Of a stretch of DNA of 64,000 bases, positions 1-9,581 are shown piece by piece. Numbering within the stretch: the stretch's first letter is position 1; each line of letters starts with the position of its first letter. The position numbers and the translations under genes were made by a program. Origin of the DNA: Winogradskyella arenosi (GTDB lineage Bacteria > Bacteroidota > Bacteroidia > Flavobacteriales > Flavobacteriaceae); NCBI RefSeq assembly GCF_003337305.1, contig NZ_QPJO01000001.1, positions 955,203 to 1,019,202 on the forward strand. Direction: 5' to 3'. Under the pieces are notes generated by a model. That model worked only from the letters and a program-made list of their open reading frames with translations. It did not search any database and had not been told where the DNA came from.

Positions 1-645
1 ATTTTTACGCGAGTTGGCGCTAGTGATAATATCTCCATGGGGGAGTCTACATTTATGGTAGAAATGAATGAGACGGCTTCAATTCTTAATAATATATCAG
101 ATCGTAGTTTGGTCTTATTAGATGAAATAGGAAGGGGAACCAGTACCTATGATGGTATTTCTATTGCTTGGGCTATTAGTGAGTATTTACACGAGCATCC
201 TTCAAAACCGAAAACACTCTTTGCAACGCATTACCACGAGTTAAATGAAATGAGTGAAACCTTTGGTCGGATTAAAAACTTTAACGTGGCTGTAAAAGAA
301 TTAAAAGACAATGTGCTTTTTGTTCGGAAACTGGTTGAAGGCGGAAGTGAACATAGTTTTGGTATCCATGTTGCAAAAATGGCGGGTATGCCACAACAAG
401 TTATTCGTCGTGCAAATAAAATTTTATCGAAATTAGAGAAATCGCATTCTAGTGAAGAACTTACGGATAAAGTGAAGGGCTTAAAGGACGATTTACAGTT
501 GAGCTTTTTTAACCTTGACGACCCCTTACTCGTTGAAATTAAGGACGAAATCATTCATACGGACATCGATACCTTAACCCCTGTTGAAGCCTTAATGAAG
601 CTCAATGAGATAAAGCGAATGTTGATGAAGAAAAAGCCAGTTTAA
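1..645 (+). CDS. mutS: DNA mismatch repair protein MutS, C-terminal part (5' end outside the window)
   Basis: The reading frame is open from base 1, so only the last 214 residues are present. MutS recognises mismatches as a dimer, and this part is its ATPase domain. Before the first internal Met the frame reads [12 protein letters not shown], the usual MutS lead-in to the signature loop [10 protein letters not shown]. The Walker B segment [16 protein letters not shown] follows, then the ATPase His-containing stretch [11 protein letters not shown] and the dimerisation helices ([13 protein letters not shown]). The remaining tail is the short linker and C-terminal helix typical of MutS1, with no Smr domain, so this is MutS rather than MutS2. 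The gene ends just before a tRNA promoter. Identification is from conserved motifs only and is very secure. Confidence 0.97.
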   Translation: MFTRVGASDNISMGESTFMVEMNETASILNNISDRSLVLLDEIGRGTSTYDGISIAWAISEYLHEHPSKPKTLFATHYHELNEMSETFGRIKNFNVAVKELKDNVLFVRKLVEGGSEHSFGIHVAKMAGMPQQVIRRANKILSKLEKSHSSEELTDKVKGLKDDLQLSFFNLDDPLLVEIKDEIIHTDIDTLTPVEALMKLNEIKRMLMKKKPV

Positions 646-673
646 AATTTTTTTAATTTTTTTTCGAAAAAAG

Positions 674-704
674 TTTGGTGGTATGTAAATAAAGTGTAAA
701 TTTG
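674..704 (+). promoter_or_regulatory. Bacteroidota-type promoter for the tRNA-Gly/tRNA-Leu unit
   Basis: TTTG at 674-677 is followed by exactly 19 bases and then TAAATTTG at 697-704, an exact match to the Bacteroidota consensus TTTG-N19-21-TAnnTTTG. The predicted transcription start is near 711, about 28 bases before the first tRNA. This is the clearest promoter in the window and is useful as a reference for the others. Confidence 0.85.
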
Positions 705-738
705 CACCCGCTTACAGGGCGAAACGTTCATTAAAATT

Positions 739-810
739 GCGAAAGTAGCTCAGGGGTAGAGCATCACCTTGCCAAGGTGGAGGTCGTGGGTTCAAATCCC
801 ATCTTTCGCT
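739..810 (+). tRNA. tRNA-Gly (GCC)
   Basis: The acceptor stem GCGAAAG (739-745) pairs with CTTTCGC (803-809), with discriminator T at 810. The D-arm contains AGCTCAGGGGTAGAGC. The anticodon stem TCACC/GGTGG encloses loop TTGCCAA, giving anticodon GCC. The T-arm shows GGTTCAAATCC. No CCA is encoded. All four arms fold in standard form. Confidence 0.97.
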
Positions 811-858
811 CTGAATACAAAAATATACCAATTGATTACATTCATTTGTAATTATAAT

Positions 859-942
859 GCTGAAGTGGTGGAATTGGTAGACACGTTGGACTTAAAATCC
901 AATGTCCATTAGGACGTACGGGTTCAAGTCCCGTCTTCAGTA
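859..942 (+). tRNA. tRNA-Leu (UAA)
   Basis: The acceptor stem GCTGAAG (859-865) pairs with CTTCAGT (935-941), with discriminator A at 942. The anticodon loop CTTAAAA gives anticodon TAA. A long variable arm (TGTCCATTAGGACG region) marks it as a class II tRNA, as expected for leucine. The T-arm is CGGGTTCAAGTCCCG. CCA is not encoded. It lies 48 bases after tRNA-Gly and is probably co-transcribed with it. Confidence 0.97.
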
Positions 943-944
943 CT

Positions 945-977
945 AAAGCCTTTATCGAAAGATAGAGGCTTTTTTTA
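945..977 (+). terminator. Rho-independent terminator after the tRNA pair
   Basis: AAAGCCT and AGGCTTT pair around a short loop (TTATCGAAAGATAG region), followed by a run of seven T. It directly follows tRNA-Leu. The next gene is transcribed toward it on the other strand, so it may also act for that gene. Confidence 0.8.
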
Positions 978-1051
978 GTTTTATACCTTACGGAACTTCG
1001 GTTTTGGTATTAAAAAGCGAGAGGCTATTATCTACAAGTTAGCTTTTCAAC

Positions 1052-2839
1052 TTACACAATATAAATCACCTTTTCATCTTCCTCAATACTATCATTAAAT
1101 CTAAACGGACGTTTTACGCCTGAAATATCTACGATAACCAATGGAAGAACAGTCTTGTTTTTACTAAATTGGGTTTTTACCCATTCGCGAGTGGCAATTT
1201 TTTTATCGCTCGTTACCTCTACTTCCTTATAATTTAAGTCTTGTGTCTTTTGAATCCAAGGCTGAAGATCTACTTTTCCTGAGAATAGAGTTGATGCTGA
1301 TACGGACTGTAATAAGTTGATGCTACCACCGATCTCTGTAATGGGAGAAATTACAATATATTTTTCTGGAATATAAAAGGTGTCATTCACCAATTGCGAG
1401 GCTAATAGATTTATTTCATTATTGACAGTTAGGGCTAAAAAGGTTCTAAAGTCTTTAGCTGAAGCTTCTTTTAGTGTGGCTTCGTCTAAAATATTACCAT
1501 GCACGCAATTGAATCCTTTGTGCTTCGCATTTTCACAGATGCCTTTATTCGCATCAATAAAAACGACCTTATTGTGTTCTGATAAATGTTTTCCTAATAA
1601 TAAGGCAAGTGGATTGGCACCTAATATTAAATAGCCTTCTCTAGAGAATTGTTTTACGAGTTCGCCGCGTTTCTTAAGCCAGTTGGTAGACCAGGTTAAC
1701 AAAACAGGAACGGATAGTGTCGTAATGATGGCCATAAAGACGAGAATAGAGAAGATTTCCTGAGAGATAATCCCTTTTTGCAGTCCAATACCAGCAATAA
1801 CAATTTCTACGGCTCCACGGCCGTTCATTCCGGTACCTACAGCTAAGCCTTCGCGCCAGCCATTGCGACTAGGAAGATAGAAAATAACGGTACCTAATAT
1901 TTTACCGGCAAAAGCAACGCCTACAATAGCTAATAATAATCCTAAATCGGTTTGAAAAACATCTAAGGTGACATGAAAACCTGCGGTAACAAAAAATATT
2001 GGAGCCATAAAACCAACTGAAACATCGTGGAAGACATGAGTAATATCTTTGGTGATTTGATCCTTAAACACCCCATCTTTAATAAAGACCCCAGCAATAA
2101 AGGCCCCTAAAATTCCATGAAGACCTACAAGTTCAGCAAGTTCAGAGAGTCCAAAAACAATAAGTAACAATAGTGTGAAATAGGTGGTGCGGTTTTCTAT
2201 ATTTTTTTTGGCCATCCATTGTCCAATTCGGGGCAGGATATAAAGTCCAAAAGCGGTAGAAAAGCCAAAAAACAGAATGATTTTTCCTATAATTAATAAG
2301 ATTTCAGACATGTTTACCGCACCGGCATCAATAAAACTAGAGAGTCCGGCAAATATGATTAAGGCTAATGTATCTGAAATTAGCGCGCCCGCCATAAGGA
2401 CGTAAGCAATACGGGTGTCTAATAGGTTTAAGTCCACTAAAATCCGACTTTTAGTCGCTAGAGAAGTGACCCCAACTGCAATTCCCACAAATAGGCCGGC
2501 CATGCTAGTACCTCCCGATAAAGTCACCACGTAATACCCTAAAGCAAAAGGAACCACAAAGCCACCTACAGCAGCGAGAAGTCCTGCCCATGAGGCTTTT
2601 CCAAGATCCTTGAAATTAATCTCCATACCAATGTAGGCCATGAGTAGTATAACACCTGCTTCTGCTAAAATAACTAGGGTGCTAGAGCTCTCTACAAATC
2701 CTAATAACGGGGGGCCAATGATTACCCCGATAAGGAGTTCCCCTAAGATTGCTGGGTAACCAATACGTTTAATTAAGGCGCCACCTCCCCATGCGGCGAG
2801 AAGCACAATGAATAAGTTTAAAATGTCAAATCCTTCCAT
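1052..2839 (-). CDS. CPA2-family cation/proton antiporter with C-terminal TrkA-N (RCK-like) domain
   Basis: This is a 595-residue inner-membrane protein expected to exchange K+ or Na+ for protons (KefB/KefC/GerN type). The first two thirds form about twelve hydrophobic segments with the CPA2 repeat features GYPAILGELLIGVIIGPP near the N-terminus and GAFIAGVFI mid-domain. The last roughly 175 residues form a Rossmann-like domain (GYLILGANPLALLLGKHL, then VVFIDAN) of the TrkA-N type that gates such transporters through nucleotide binding. Its glycine motif is degenerate. The open frame extends 24 codons upstream to 2911, but that extension is polar and unlike the family. The Met at 2839 opens directly onto a membrane helix and was chosen. 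The transported ion cannot be decided from sequence. Confidence 0.85.
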   Translation of the reverse strand: MEGFDILNLFIVLLAAWGGGALIKRIGYPAILGELLIGVIIGPPLLGFVESSSTLVILAEAGVILLMAYIGMEINFKDLGKASWAGLLAAVGGFVVPFALGYYVVTLSGGTSMAGLFVGIAVGVTSLATKSRILVDLNLLDTRIAYVLMAGALISDTLALIIFAGLSSFIDAGAVNMSEILLIIGKIILFFGFSTAFGLYILPRIGQWMAKKNIENRTTYFTLLLLIVFGLSELAELVGLHGILGAFIAGVFIKDGVFKDQITKDITHVFHDVSVGFMAPIFFVTAGFHVTLDVFQTDLGLLLAIVGVAFAGKILGTVIFYLPSRNGWREGLAVGTGMNGRGAVEIVIAGIGLQKGIISQEIFSILVFMAIITTLSVPVLLTWSTNWLKKRGELVKQFSREGYLILGANPLALLLGKHLSEHNKVVFIDANKGICENAKHKGFNCVHGNILDEATLKEASAKDFRTFLALTVNNEINLLASQLVNDTFYIPEKYIVISPITEIGGSINLLQSVSASTLFSGKVDLQPWIQKTQDLNYKEVEVTSDKKIATREWVKTQFSKNKTVLPLVIVDISGVKRPFRFNDSIEEDEKVIYIV

Positions 2840-3344
2840 AGTTGTCTCGTTTTGTTCTTGTGTATTGTTATAAATATCGCAAAATTTTCTTACAATACCG
2901 CACGAGATCAATGATTTAGTCCTTAATTTTGCGCGGAATAAGGATGGCTTTCGGGCTTTTCTAGGTTTTGGGAAAGGTTGAGGTTTTTGACTTTCATTAT
3001 TAGGACTTGATGAGCATTAGCATATGGCGGCACTTCTGCTTATCGATAAGTATTACGGGCTTGATACTCTTTTTTTTTGGGGAATCGAAACTTTTCAAAA
3101 TAGGGGTTATAGGAGTTTCTTGACTTGTGATTTTAGTTGGTTATTACAACCCGTATTTAAAACCATAAAGCTTCGGAGTAGTTGGTATTGCTGAGAATAA
3201 TATGATATGACGAGTTAAAACCATGGCTTCATTTCTCTCAATTTTATTATAATTAGTATACATTTATACCCTTTACTGTTATTCTGGATATTTTGAATAA
3301 TGATAAATTGATTAATTTAACATGATATTTTCAATCTGCTTTTC
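2840..3344. other. 505-base intergenic region with no recognisable gene
   Basis: This lies between the divergent antiporter and the locus regulator. I see no credible coding frame or RNA fold. A short palindrome CTTATCGATAAG sits at 3039-3050. AGTATACAT at 3255-3263 partly resembles the ACCTATACA repeats found upstream of susC, so autoregulation of the regulator is conceivable but weakly supported. Confidence 0.5.
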
Positions 3345-6164
3345 ATGCTTCTTCTAAAGAATTTTAAAATTTATGTCTACGGTCTTTGTGTGGCACTATG
3401 TTGTGGTTTAGCTTCTTACGCGCAAGAAATTCCACCTATACAAATATTTACCCCTCAAGATTATAATGCTGAAGATCAGAATTGGGCCATTTCCCAGTCG
3501 GATAGCAACTTTATATATGTGGCTAATAATCGTGGGTTATTAGAGTATAACGGGGCTTTATGGAAACTGTATAATTCACCAAACGATGGAATTTTACGTT
3601 CGGTTAAGGTGGTGGGAGATCGCATTTATACCGGTGGGTATATGGATTTTGGGTATTGGACCAAGAACAATAAGGGGACTTTAGAATACAGCTCTTTAAG
3701 TAAAAATAAAAACTTTTCAATTCGAGAAGATGAGGAGTTTTGGGGCTTGCTGCATGTTGAAGGGTTTGTGTTGTTTCAGTCTTTTGAGCGTATTTATATC
3801 TATAATATACACGAAGATCGTTTTGATATTATCAATTCAGATTACCGCATCAACAAGATGTTTAAAGTTGGTGAAACGGTCTATTTTCAAAAAACGGAAG
3901 TCGGTATTTTTAAGATTGAAAATGGAAAGAAGATTTTAATCCTACCCGAAGATGCTATTTTAGGCTACGAGTTGGTTAATATTTTTCCATTAGCTCATGG
4001 CTTATTGATGCAATCTAAGGAACATGGATTTTATAAATTTGAAAATAATTCGGTTTCTAAATGGGAGATTCCGTCAGATCCCTTGTTATCCACGTTGAGT
4101 GTTTACAGTAGTATTCGGTTGGCAGATGGTGGGTTTTTATTAGGAACCATCGCTAATGGTATCATTCAATTGGATGCGTCAGGGGCTGAGGTTTTAGCGA
4201 TAGATCAATGGAAAGGCTTAAGTAATAATACCGTTTTGTCTGTATTTGAAGATAGTTATGGCAGTGTATGGCTAGGTTTAGATAACGGTATTAATTTGGT
4301 GAATTTAAAATCCCCTTTTCGCGTGTATACCGACAGTCACGGGGTCTTGGGTACGGTTTATGCAGCGGCCAAAACCGATCGTTTTCTTTATTTGGGGACA
4401 AATCAGGGCTTATTTTATCAGGCTATTGATTCTAATGTACCCTTTAAAATGATAGACGGCACTAAAGGCCAAGTTTGGAGTTTGTCTATGGTTCAGGATG
4501 ATTTATTCTGCGGACATGATAAAGGAACATTTATTATAGAAAATACTACTGCCACGCAGGTGTCTGATATCATCGGTACTTGGGGAGTTAAACCCATTAA
4601 AGGACGGCCTAATCTACTGATTCAAGGAAACTATAAAGGGTTGAATGTGTTAGAAAAAAATGATGGTACTTGGCAATATAGGAATCGACTTCAAGGATTT
4701 AATATCTCATCAAAGTATTTTGAATTGTTAAACGCTCATGAGGTTTTTGTAAGTCACGAGCATAAAGGCGTCTATAAAATTACATTAGATTCAAACTATA
4801 GAACTGTAAAATCTACACAAAAGATGCCCGTGGCTCAAGGTGTGAAGTCGGGAATGGTGAAATATAACAATGACATTTTATACAGTAATCGTTTAGGGGT
4901 TTATAAATACAAGGCTTCTGCTGATGCATTTCAAAAAGATTCGGTATTAAGCGCTTTATTTACAGGCGATAAATATATATCGGGGAAACTCTTTAATGAT
5001 GTTGTGGGGAACAAGCTTTGGGGCTATTCTAAAAGTGAGTTGGTGTTTGTGGAACCAGGTAAACTCTCCTCTGAACCCGAGATAAATGTTATTGCGCTTT
5101 CTAGTGAGGTGCGTAAAAGTAAGTCGGGTTATGAAAATATCCTGTACTTAGGGCCTAAAAACTACCTTATAGGAACCACGGATGGATTTCTTAAAATAGA
5201 TCTAGATAAAGTAAAGGAACGTCCATTAGAAATACATTTAAATAGCGTGAATTATGGTGCCTATCCGGATCAGATGTCTCCTTTAGATTTATCTAATACT
5301 GAGCCGTTAAGGAATAAATATAATAATGTACGTTTTAATTATAGCGTTACAAACTACAACCAGTTGTCAACTTCAAAATTTCAAAGTCGTTTGTTAGGTT
5401 TTTATGATGATTGGAGTGATTGGTCTACAGAGTCTGAAATATTTTACAAGAATCTACCTTATGGTGAATACACCTTTCAAGCGCGAGCTCTCACCGATGG
5501 TGTGCTGTCTAAAAATATTGTTTCTTATGTCTTCAGTATAAAAAAACCATGGTATTTAACACCTTTGGCTATTGTGCTGTATGTTGTTGTCGTTTTACTG
5601 ATTATCTATGTGCTATACTTCTATAATAGACGTCATTTTAAAAAGCAGCAACTGAAAATTATTGAAAAGAAAGAACGCGAGCTGGCTTTAGAACAATTAG
5701 AAAGTCAGCGTCAACTGATTCAGTTTAAAAATCAGAACTTACAGTTGGATATCGAAAATAAGAATAGAGAACTTGGTATGGCAACCATGAATTTGGTAAA
5801 GCGAAATGAGTTATTAGGGAATATAAAGGAACAGTTAGCGAATAGTAAAAGTATGCCCGAGGTTAATAATGTAATCAAGTTAATTAATAAGAGCATTAAT
5901 AATACGGGAGATTGGCAATTGTTTGAAGAAGCTTTTAACAATGTTGATAAGGATTTTATGAAGAAAATTAAAGCCTTGCACCCGTCGATAACAGCGAGTG
6001 ATTTACGACTCTGTGCCTACCTAAGATTAAACCTTTCTTCTAAGGAAATAGCACCACTTCTTAACATTTCTCATAAAAGTGTTGAGGTAAAGCGCTATCG
6101 TTTGCGTAAAAAGTTAGAATTAGACCACGATCGCAGCTTATCGAGCTATATTATTGAGTTATAG
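3345..6164 (+). CDS. Membrane-anchored propeller/Y_Y_Y sensor with cytoplasmic LuxR-type DNA-binding domain (locus regulator)
   Basis: This 939-residue protein has a signal peptide ending near ASYAQ, a long periplasmic region with repeated propeller-type motifs (for example SVFEDSYGSVWLGLDNGINLV), and a Y_Y_Y-like domain just before the membrane (YGEYTFQARALTDG). A single membrane helix lies at about 739-760. A Lys/Glu-rich coiled coil follows at about 770-830, and a C-terminal LuxR/GerE-type helix-turn-helix at about 881-939 (LSSKEIAPLLNISHKSVEVKRYRLRKKL). There is no histidine kinase or receiver domain, so it differs from a hybrid two-component sensor: it would bind a glucan fragment outside and DNA inside. 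It sits immediately upstream of susC on the same strand, the usual place for a locus-specific regulator. The ligand is inferred from context. Confidence 0.85.
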   Translation: MLLLKNFKIYVYGLCVALCCGLASYAQEIPPIQIFTPQDYNAEDQNWAISQSDSNFIYVANNRGLLEYNGALWKLYNSPNDGILRSVKVVGDRIYTGGYMDFGYWTKNNKGTLEYSSLSKNKNFSIREDEEFWGLLHVEGFVLFQSFERIYIYNIHEDRFDIINSDYRINKMFKVGETVYFQKTEVGIFKIENGKKILILPEDAILGYELVNIFPLAHGLLMQSKEHGFYKFENNSVSKWEIPSDPLLSTLSVYSSIRLADGGFLLGTIANGIIQLDASGAEVLAIDQWKGLSNNTVLSVFEDSYGSVWLGLDNGINLVNLKSPFRVYTDSHGVLGTVYAAAKTDRFLYLGTNQGLFYQAIDSNVPFKMIDGTKGQVWSLSMVQDDLFCGHDKGTFIIENTTATQVSDIIGTWGVKPIKGRPNLLIQGNYKGLNVLEKNDGTWQYRNRLQGFNISSKYFELLNAHEVFVSHEHKGVYKITLDSNYRTVKSTQKMPVAQGVKSGMVKYNNDILYSNRLGVYKYKASADAFQKDSVLSALFTGDKYISGKLFNDVVGNKLWGYSKSELVFVEPGKLSSEPEINVIALSSEVRKSKSGYENILYLGPKNYLIGTTDGFLKIDLDKVKERPLEIHLNSVNYGAYPDQMSPLDLSNTEPLRNKYNNVRFNYSVTNYNQLSTSKFQSRLLGFYDDWSDWSTESEIFYKNLPYGEYTFQARALTDGVLSKNIVSYVFSIKKPWYLTPLAIVLYVVVVLLIIYVLYFYNRRHFKKQQLKIIEKKERELALEQLESQRQLIQFKNQNLQLDIENKNRELGMATMNLVKRNELLGNIKEQLANSKSMPEVNNVIKLINKSINNTGDWQLFEEAFNNVDKDFMKKIKALHPSITASDLRLCAYLRLNLSSKEIAPLLNISHKSVEVKRYRLRKKLELDHDRSLSSYIIEL

Positions 6165-6165
6165 C

Positions 6166-6207
6166 ACCTATACATCCTTCTTTTTTACCTATACATTACC
6201 TATACAA
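6166..6207 (+). promoter_or_regulatory. Three direct repeats ACCTATACA, helically phased; candidate regulator-binding array
   Basis: ACCTATACAT occurs at 6166-6175 and 6187-6196, and ACCTATACAA at 6198-6207. The starts are 21 and 11 bases apart, two turns and one turn of the helix. The array begins directly after the stop codon of the LuxR-type regulator and lies about 200 bases upstream of the susC start. Binding by that regulator is an inference. Confidence 0.45.
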
Positions 6208-6352
6208 ACGCTGTTTTTAGCTGCTTTAGGTTAAAAGTCCTCATTTTAATTAGAGGGCTATAAATAATGTTGAAACCATAAAATAAAGGGGTATTTAATG
6301 TGATATTTCTATTTTAGACCGTTCTTTTTTGTGCTGTATGTTTTTTGTAGTG

Positions 6353-6391
6353 TTTGGTTTTAAGATAACATTAAGAATTTGTTATAATTTG
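6353..6391 (+). promoter_or_regulatory. Possible susC promoter
   Basis: TTTG occurs at 6353-6356 and an imperfect -7 box, ATAATTTG, at 6384-6391. Spacing (27 bases) is longer than the norm; a weaker AGAATTTG at 6374-6381 gives 17. The predicted start would fall 15-20 bases before the susC ATG. A poor core promoter fits an activator-dependent locus. Confidence 0.3.
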
Positions 6392-6411
6392 CATAGTCTA
6401 AACTAAGAACT

Positions 6412-9400
6412 ATGAAAATAAAACTTTTCGCGCTCTTCGCTTTCATTTTAACAATGGCAGTAAACGGGCAAAATGTAGATGTATCTGGTACGGTAATTGA
6501 ACAAGGTTCAGGACAGCCTTTACCGGGTGTAAACATTATCCTTAAGAACACTTCGAAAGGAACAACAACAGATTTCGATGGTAACTTCACTCTTACTGAT
6601 TTACCAATCAATTCAATTTTAGTAATTTCTTATATTGGTTTTGTACCACAAGAAATTACAATTAAAGACAGTACGCCACTAGCGATTACTCTTGTAGAAG
6701 ATACAGAGTCTTTAAGTGAGGTGGTGGTTATTGGTTATGGAACGCAGAAAGTCACGAATGTCTCGGGGGCTATCTCTACTGTGAAATCCGAATCCATTGA
6801 GAAATTAAATCCAACGCGTGTGGAAGAAGCACTACAAGGAAATGCTTCAGGGGTATCCGTGGTGCAAAGTGGTTCTCCAGGAAGTAAGCCAACGGTATTA
6901 GTTCGTGGTATTCCTTCGTTTTCAGGTACAGACCCTGTAGTTATTATAGACGGTGTGCCACAAACCTTAGACGATTTAAACTCTATTAATTCTTCAGACA
7001 TTGAATCTTTAAACATTTTAAAAGATGCCGCTTCTACAGCGATCTATGGTGTTAAAGGGGGAAATGGTGTAATTGTAGTGACTACCAAATCGGGTCGTAA
7101 AAATGAAAAGGTACAGTTTTCATTCAACACCTATTCAGGAATCCAGTCGGTAGATAGAAAGTTAGGCCTATTAAACGCAACAGAATATGCGGCCTTATTA
7201 AATGAAGGTAGTGTCGTTGCCAGTGGAGAACTTATTTTTCCAGATCTTTCCGTTGTAGGTAAAGGGACGGATTGGCAAGATGAAATTTTTAAAGAAGCTA
7301 GTATTACCTCTTATGCGCTTTCAGCACGTGGTGGTTCAGAAAAAATTAGCTATTTCTTATCAACAGGTTACCTTAGTCAAGGGGGTATTGTTGGTGGTGA
7401 AGATAAATCTAACTTTAACCGTTTAAACTTTACGGCGAATGTTGATTTTCAATTGACCTCTAAGTTGAAATTCATTTTAAACGCGAGTTATGCAAATATT
7501 AAAAGCCAATCTATTGCTGAAAATTCTTTCAACTCTATCTTAGGTAATGCCATTAACTTTGATCCTACAGTAACACCATATAATACAGATCCAAACGATT
7601 TTGCGACTTATGGTTATAGTAACTTATTGTTGTCGGAAATTTTTAATCCTGTACAACGTTTAGAAAACACCTATAACGAAAGTAATGGGAATAAGTTATA
7701 CGGGAAATTTGAATTACAATACGACATCCTTAAAAACTTAAAAGTTACGTCTCGTTTTGGATATACCAAGTGGGATCAGGTAGGGAAAAGTTTTACGCCT
7801 TTAGCGTATTACGGACCTAATAACGTGTCTAGTGATTATAATCCTGATGGAACCGTAAAAACAGAAGAAGTTGTCAATTCAGACGGAACTACAAGTATAA
7901 TTCCTTCATTTCACAATAGTGTAAGTGAAAATACGGTGTCTAACTTTAATTATACCTTCGAGAATTTCTTAAGCTACAACTTTAACTTTAATGAGATCCA
8001 TAATTTCGATGTGGTTCTTGGGGTTTCAACAAGTAAGTCTACAGGTGAAGGATTTGGCGTAACACGTCAGGATGTACGTGATAATTCATGGGTTTGGGCT
8101 GATATAAGTGCGGCAACCGGAATTAATACGGCTTTAAATACAAATGCCTATACCGGATACAGTTATCAAGACTTAGAGCGTAGAAATATGTCTTACTTCA
8201 GTAGAATTAATTATGACTACCAAGGCAAGTACTTAGCGTCATTCTCTGCAAGACGTGATGGTTCAATGGCCTTTGGTGATGACAACAAATTTGCCAATTT
8301 CTATGCGGGTTCTTTAGGTTGGATTGTGACTAATGAAGACTTCTTTAATGTAGAAGCGATTAATTTCTTAAAAGTAAGAGGAAGTTACGGTACCGTTGGT
8401 AATGAAAATGTAGATCCGCAGTATGTTGGAATTACTGTAGGAGGTCCAAGTTACAATTCTACAGCCAATAGTAATGGTTATACCTTTGGAGATGAATTTG
8501 TTTCTGGAGCTACAGTAAACTCGTTTAGTAACCCTACTTTAAGTTGGGAAGAGCAAACCCAATACAATTTTGGTTTTGATATGACCTTCTTGGATAATCA
8601 ATTCTCATTAACGGCAGATTACTTTAATAAGTCGGTTGAAGGTTTATTATTTACCGATGCACCTCCGCTTTATGCTGGGACTTCAGAGCCGGTAACGTCT
8701 AATATAGGGAGTACAGAAAGTAAAGGAGTTGATTTAAGTTTAGGCTATACCAATTTTGGAGCTAAAGATTTTAAGATTAATACCTCTGTAACGTTTACAA
8801 CGTCTAAAAACTTAGTTACAGAAACCAATAGTGACGGTACGGCCTTTGTAGCCGGAGGCTCTTATTTTAATGGACAACCTCAAGATGCCACACGTTTTGA
8901 AAAAGGTTATACACCAGGTTATTTTTATGGCTACCAAACCAATGGTTTATTCCAAAACCAAGCCGAAATTGATGCCCATGCCACACAGTCTGGTGCACAG
9001 CCAGGAGATATTCGTTTTGTAGATATCAACAATGATGGTGTTATTGATGACGCAGATAAAACTAAAATTGGTGATCCGTTCCCAACGTTTACCATTGGAT
9101 GGAATTTAAGTTTAGAATACAAAAACTTCGATTTCAATATGTTTACTTATGCTTCTGTAGGTAATGATATCTTTAAAGCTTACGAGCGTAATGCACAGTT
9201 TACAAACAAAGACAGAAGTGTTTTAAATCGTTGGACAGGGGAAGGCACAACAAATGATGCTAATAACCCAAGATACACTTTTGAAGATACAAATAGTAAT
9301 ATTAGACCTTCAGATAGATATGTAGAAGATGGAAGCTTTATTAAAATTAAGAGTTTAACATTAGGTTATACTTTACCAGAGGATTTAAATATTTTCTTTA

Positions 9401-9561
9401 GTCAAGTCCGTCTCTATGCACAAGCAAAAAATTTAATAACGCTTACTGAATACACGGGGTATGATCCTGAAATATCAGGTGGAATTTTAGACACTGGTAT
9501 TGATCGTGGTGCTTATCCACAAGCGAGAACATTTTTATTAGGTCTAGACCTTAAATTTTAA
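6412..9561 (+). CDS. SusC-like TonB-dependent outer-membrane glucan transporter
   Basis: This 1049-residue protein has a signal peptide ending near VNGQ, a CarboxypepD_reg-like domain at about 24-105 (GTVIEQGSGQPLPGVNIILKN, TDFDGNF), then the SusC-specific lead VVVIGYGTQKV and a plug domain to about 230 (VLVRGIPSF, DPVVIIDGVPQ, IYGVKGGNGVIVVTTKSG). The rest is a 22-strand-type barrel ending in the aromatic terminal strand TFLLGLDLKF. It forms the pore through which oligosaccharides bound by the SusD partner enter the periplasm, energised by TonB. It is followed after 20 bases by susD. The length is normal for the family. Laminarin as substrate is inferred from the neighbouring GH16, GH17 and GH30 enzymes, not from this sequence alone. 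Confidence 0.95.
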   Translation: MKIKLFALFAFILTMAVNGQNVDVSGTVIEQGSGQPLPGVNIILKNTSKGTTTDFDGNFTLTDLPINSILVISYIGFVPQEITIKDSTPLAITLVEDTESLSEVVVIGYGTQKVTNVSGAISTVKSESIEKLNPTRVEEALQGNASGVSVVQSGSPGSKPTVLVRGIPSFSGTDPVVIIDGVPQTLDDLNSINSSDIESLNILKDAASTAIYGVKGGNGVIVVTTKSGRKNEKVQFSFNTYSGIQSVDRKLGLLNATEYAALLNEGSVVASGELIFPDLSVVGKGTDWQDEIFKEASITSYALSARGGSEKISYFLSTGYLSQGGIVGGEDKSNFNRLNFTANVDFQLTSKLKFILNASYANIKSQSIAENSFNSILGNAINFDPTVTPYNTDPNDFATYGYSNLLLSEIFNPVQRLENTYNESNGNKLYGKFELQYDILKNLKVTSRFGYTKWDQVGKSFTPLAYYGPNNVSSDYNPDGTVKTEEVVNSDGTTSIIPSFHNSVSENTVSNFNYTFENFLSYNFNFNEIHNFDVVLGVSTSKSTGEGFGVTRQDVRDNSWVWADISAATGINTALNTNAYTGYSYQDLERRNMSYFSRINYDYQGKYLASFSARRDGSMAFGDDNKFANFYAGSLGWIVTNEDFFNVEAINFLKVRGSYGTVGNENVDPQYVGITVGGPSYNSTANSNGYTFGDEFVSGATVNSFSNPTLSWEEQTQYNFGFDMTFLDNQFSLTADYFNKSVEGLLFTDAPPLYAGTSEPVTSNIGSTESKGVDLSLGYTNFGAKDFKINTSVTFTTSKNLVTETNSDGTAFVAGGSYFNGQPQDATRFEKGYTPGYFYGYQTNGLFQNQAEIDAHATQSGAQPGDIRFVDINNDGVIDDADKTKIGDPFPTFTIGWNLSLEYKNFDFNMFTYASVGNDIFKAYERNAQFTNKDRSVLNRWTGEGTTNDANNPRYTFEDTNSNIRPSDRYVEDGSFIKIKSLTLGYTLPEDLNIFFSQVRLYAQAKNLITLTEYTGYDPEISGGILDTGIDRGAYPQARTFLLGLDLKF

Positions 9562-9581
9562 CATCCAAAAAATATAGTAGT

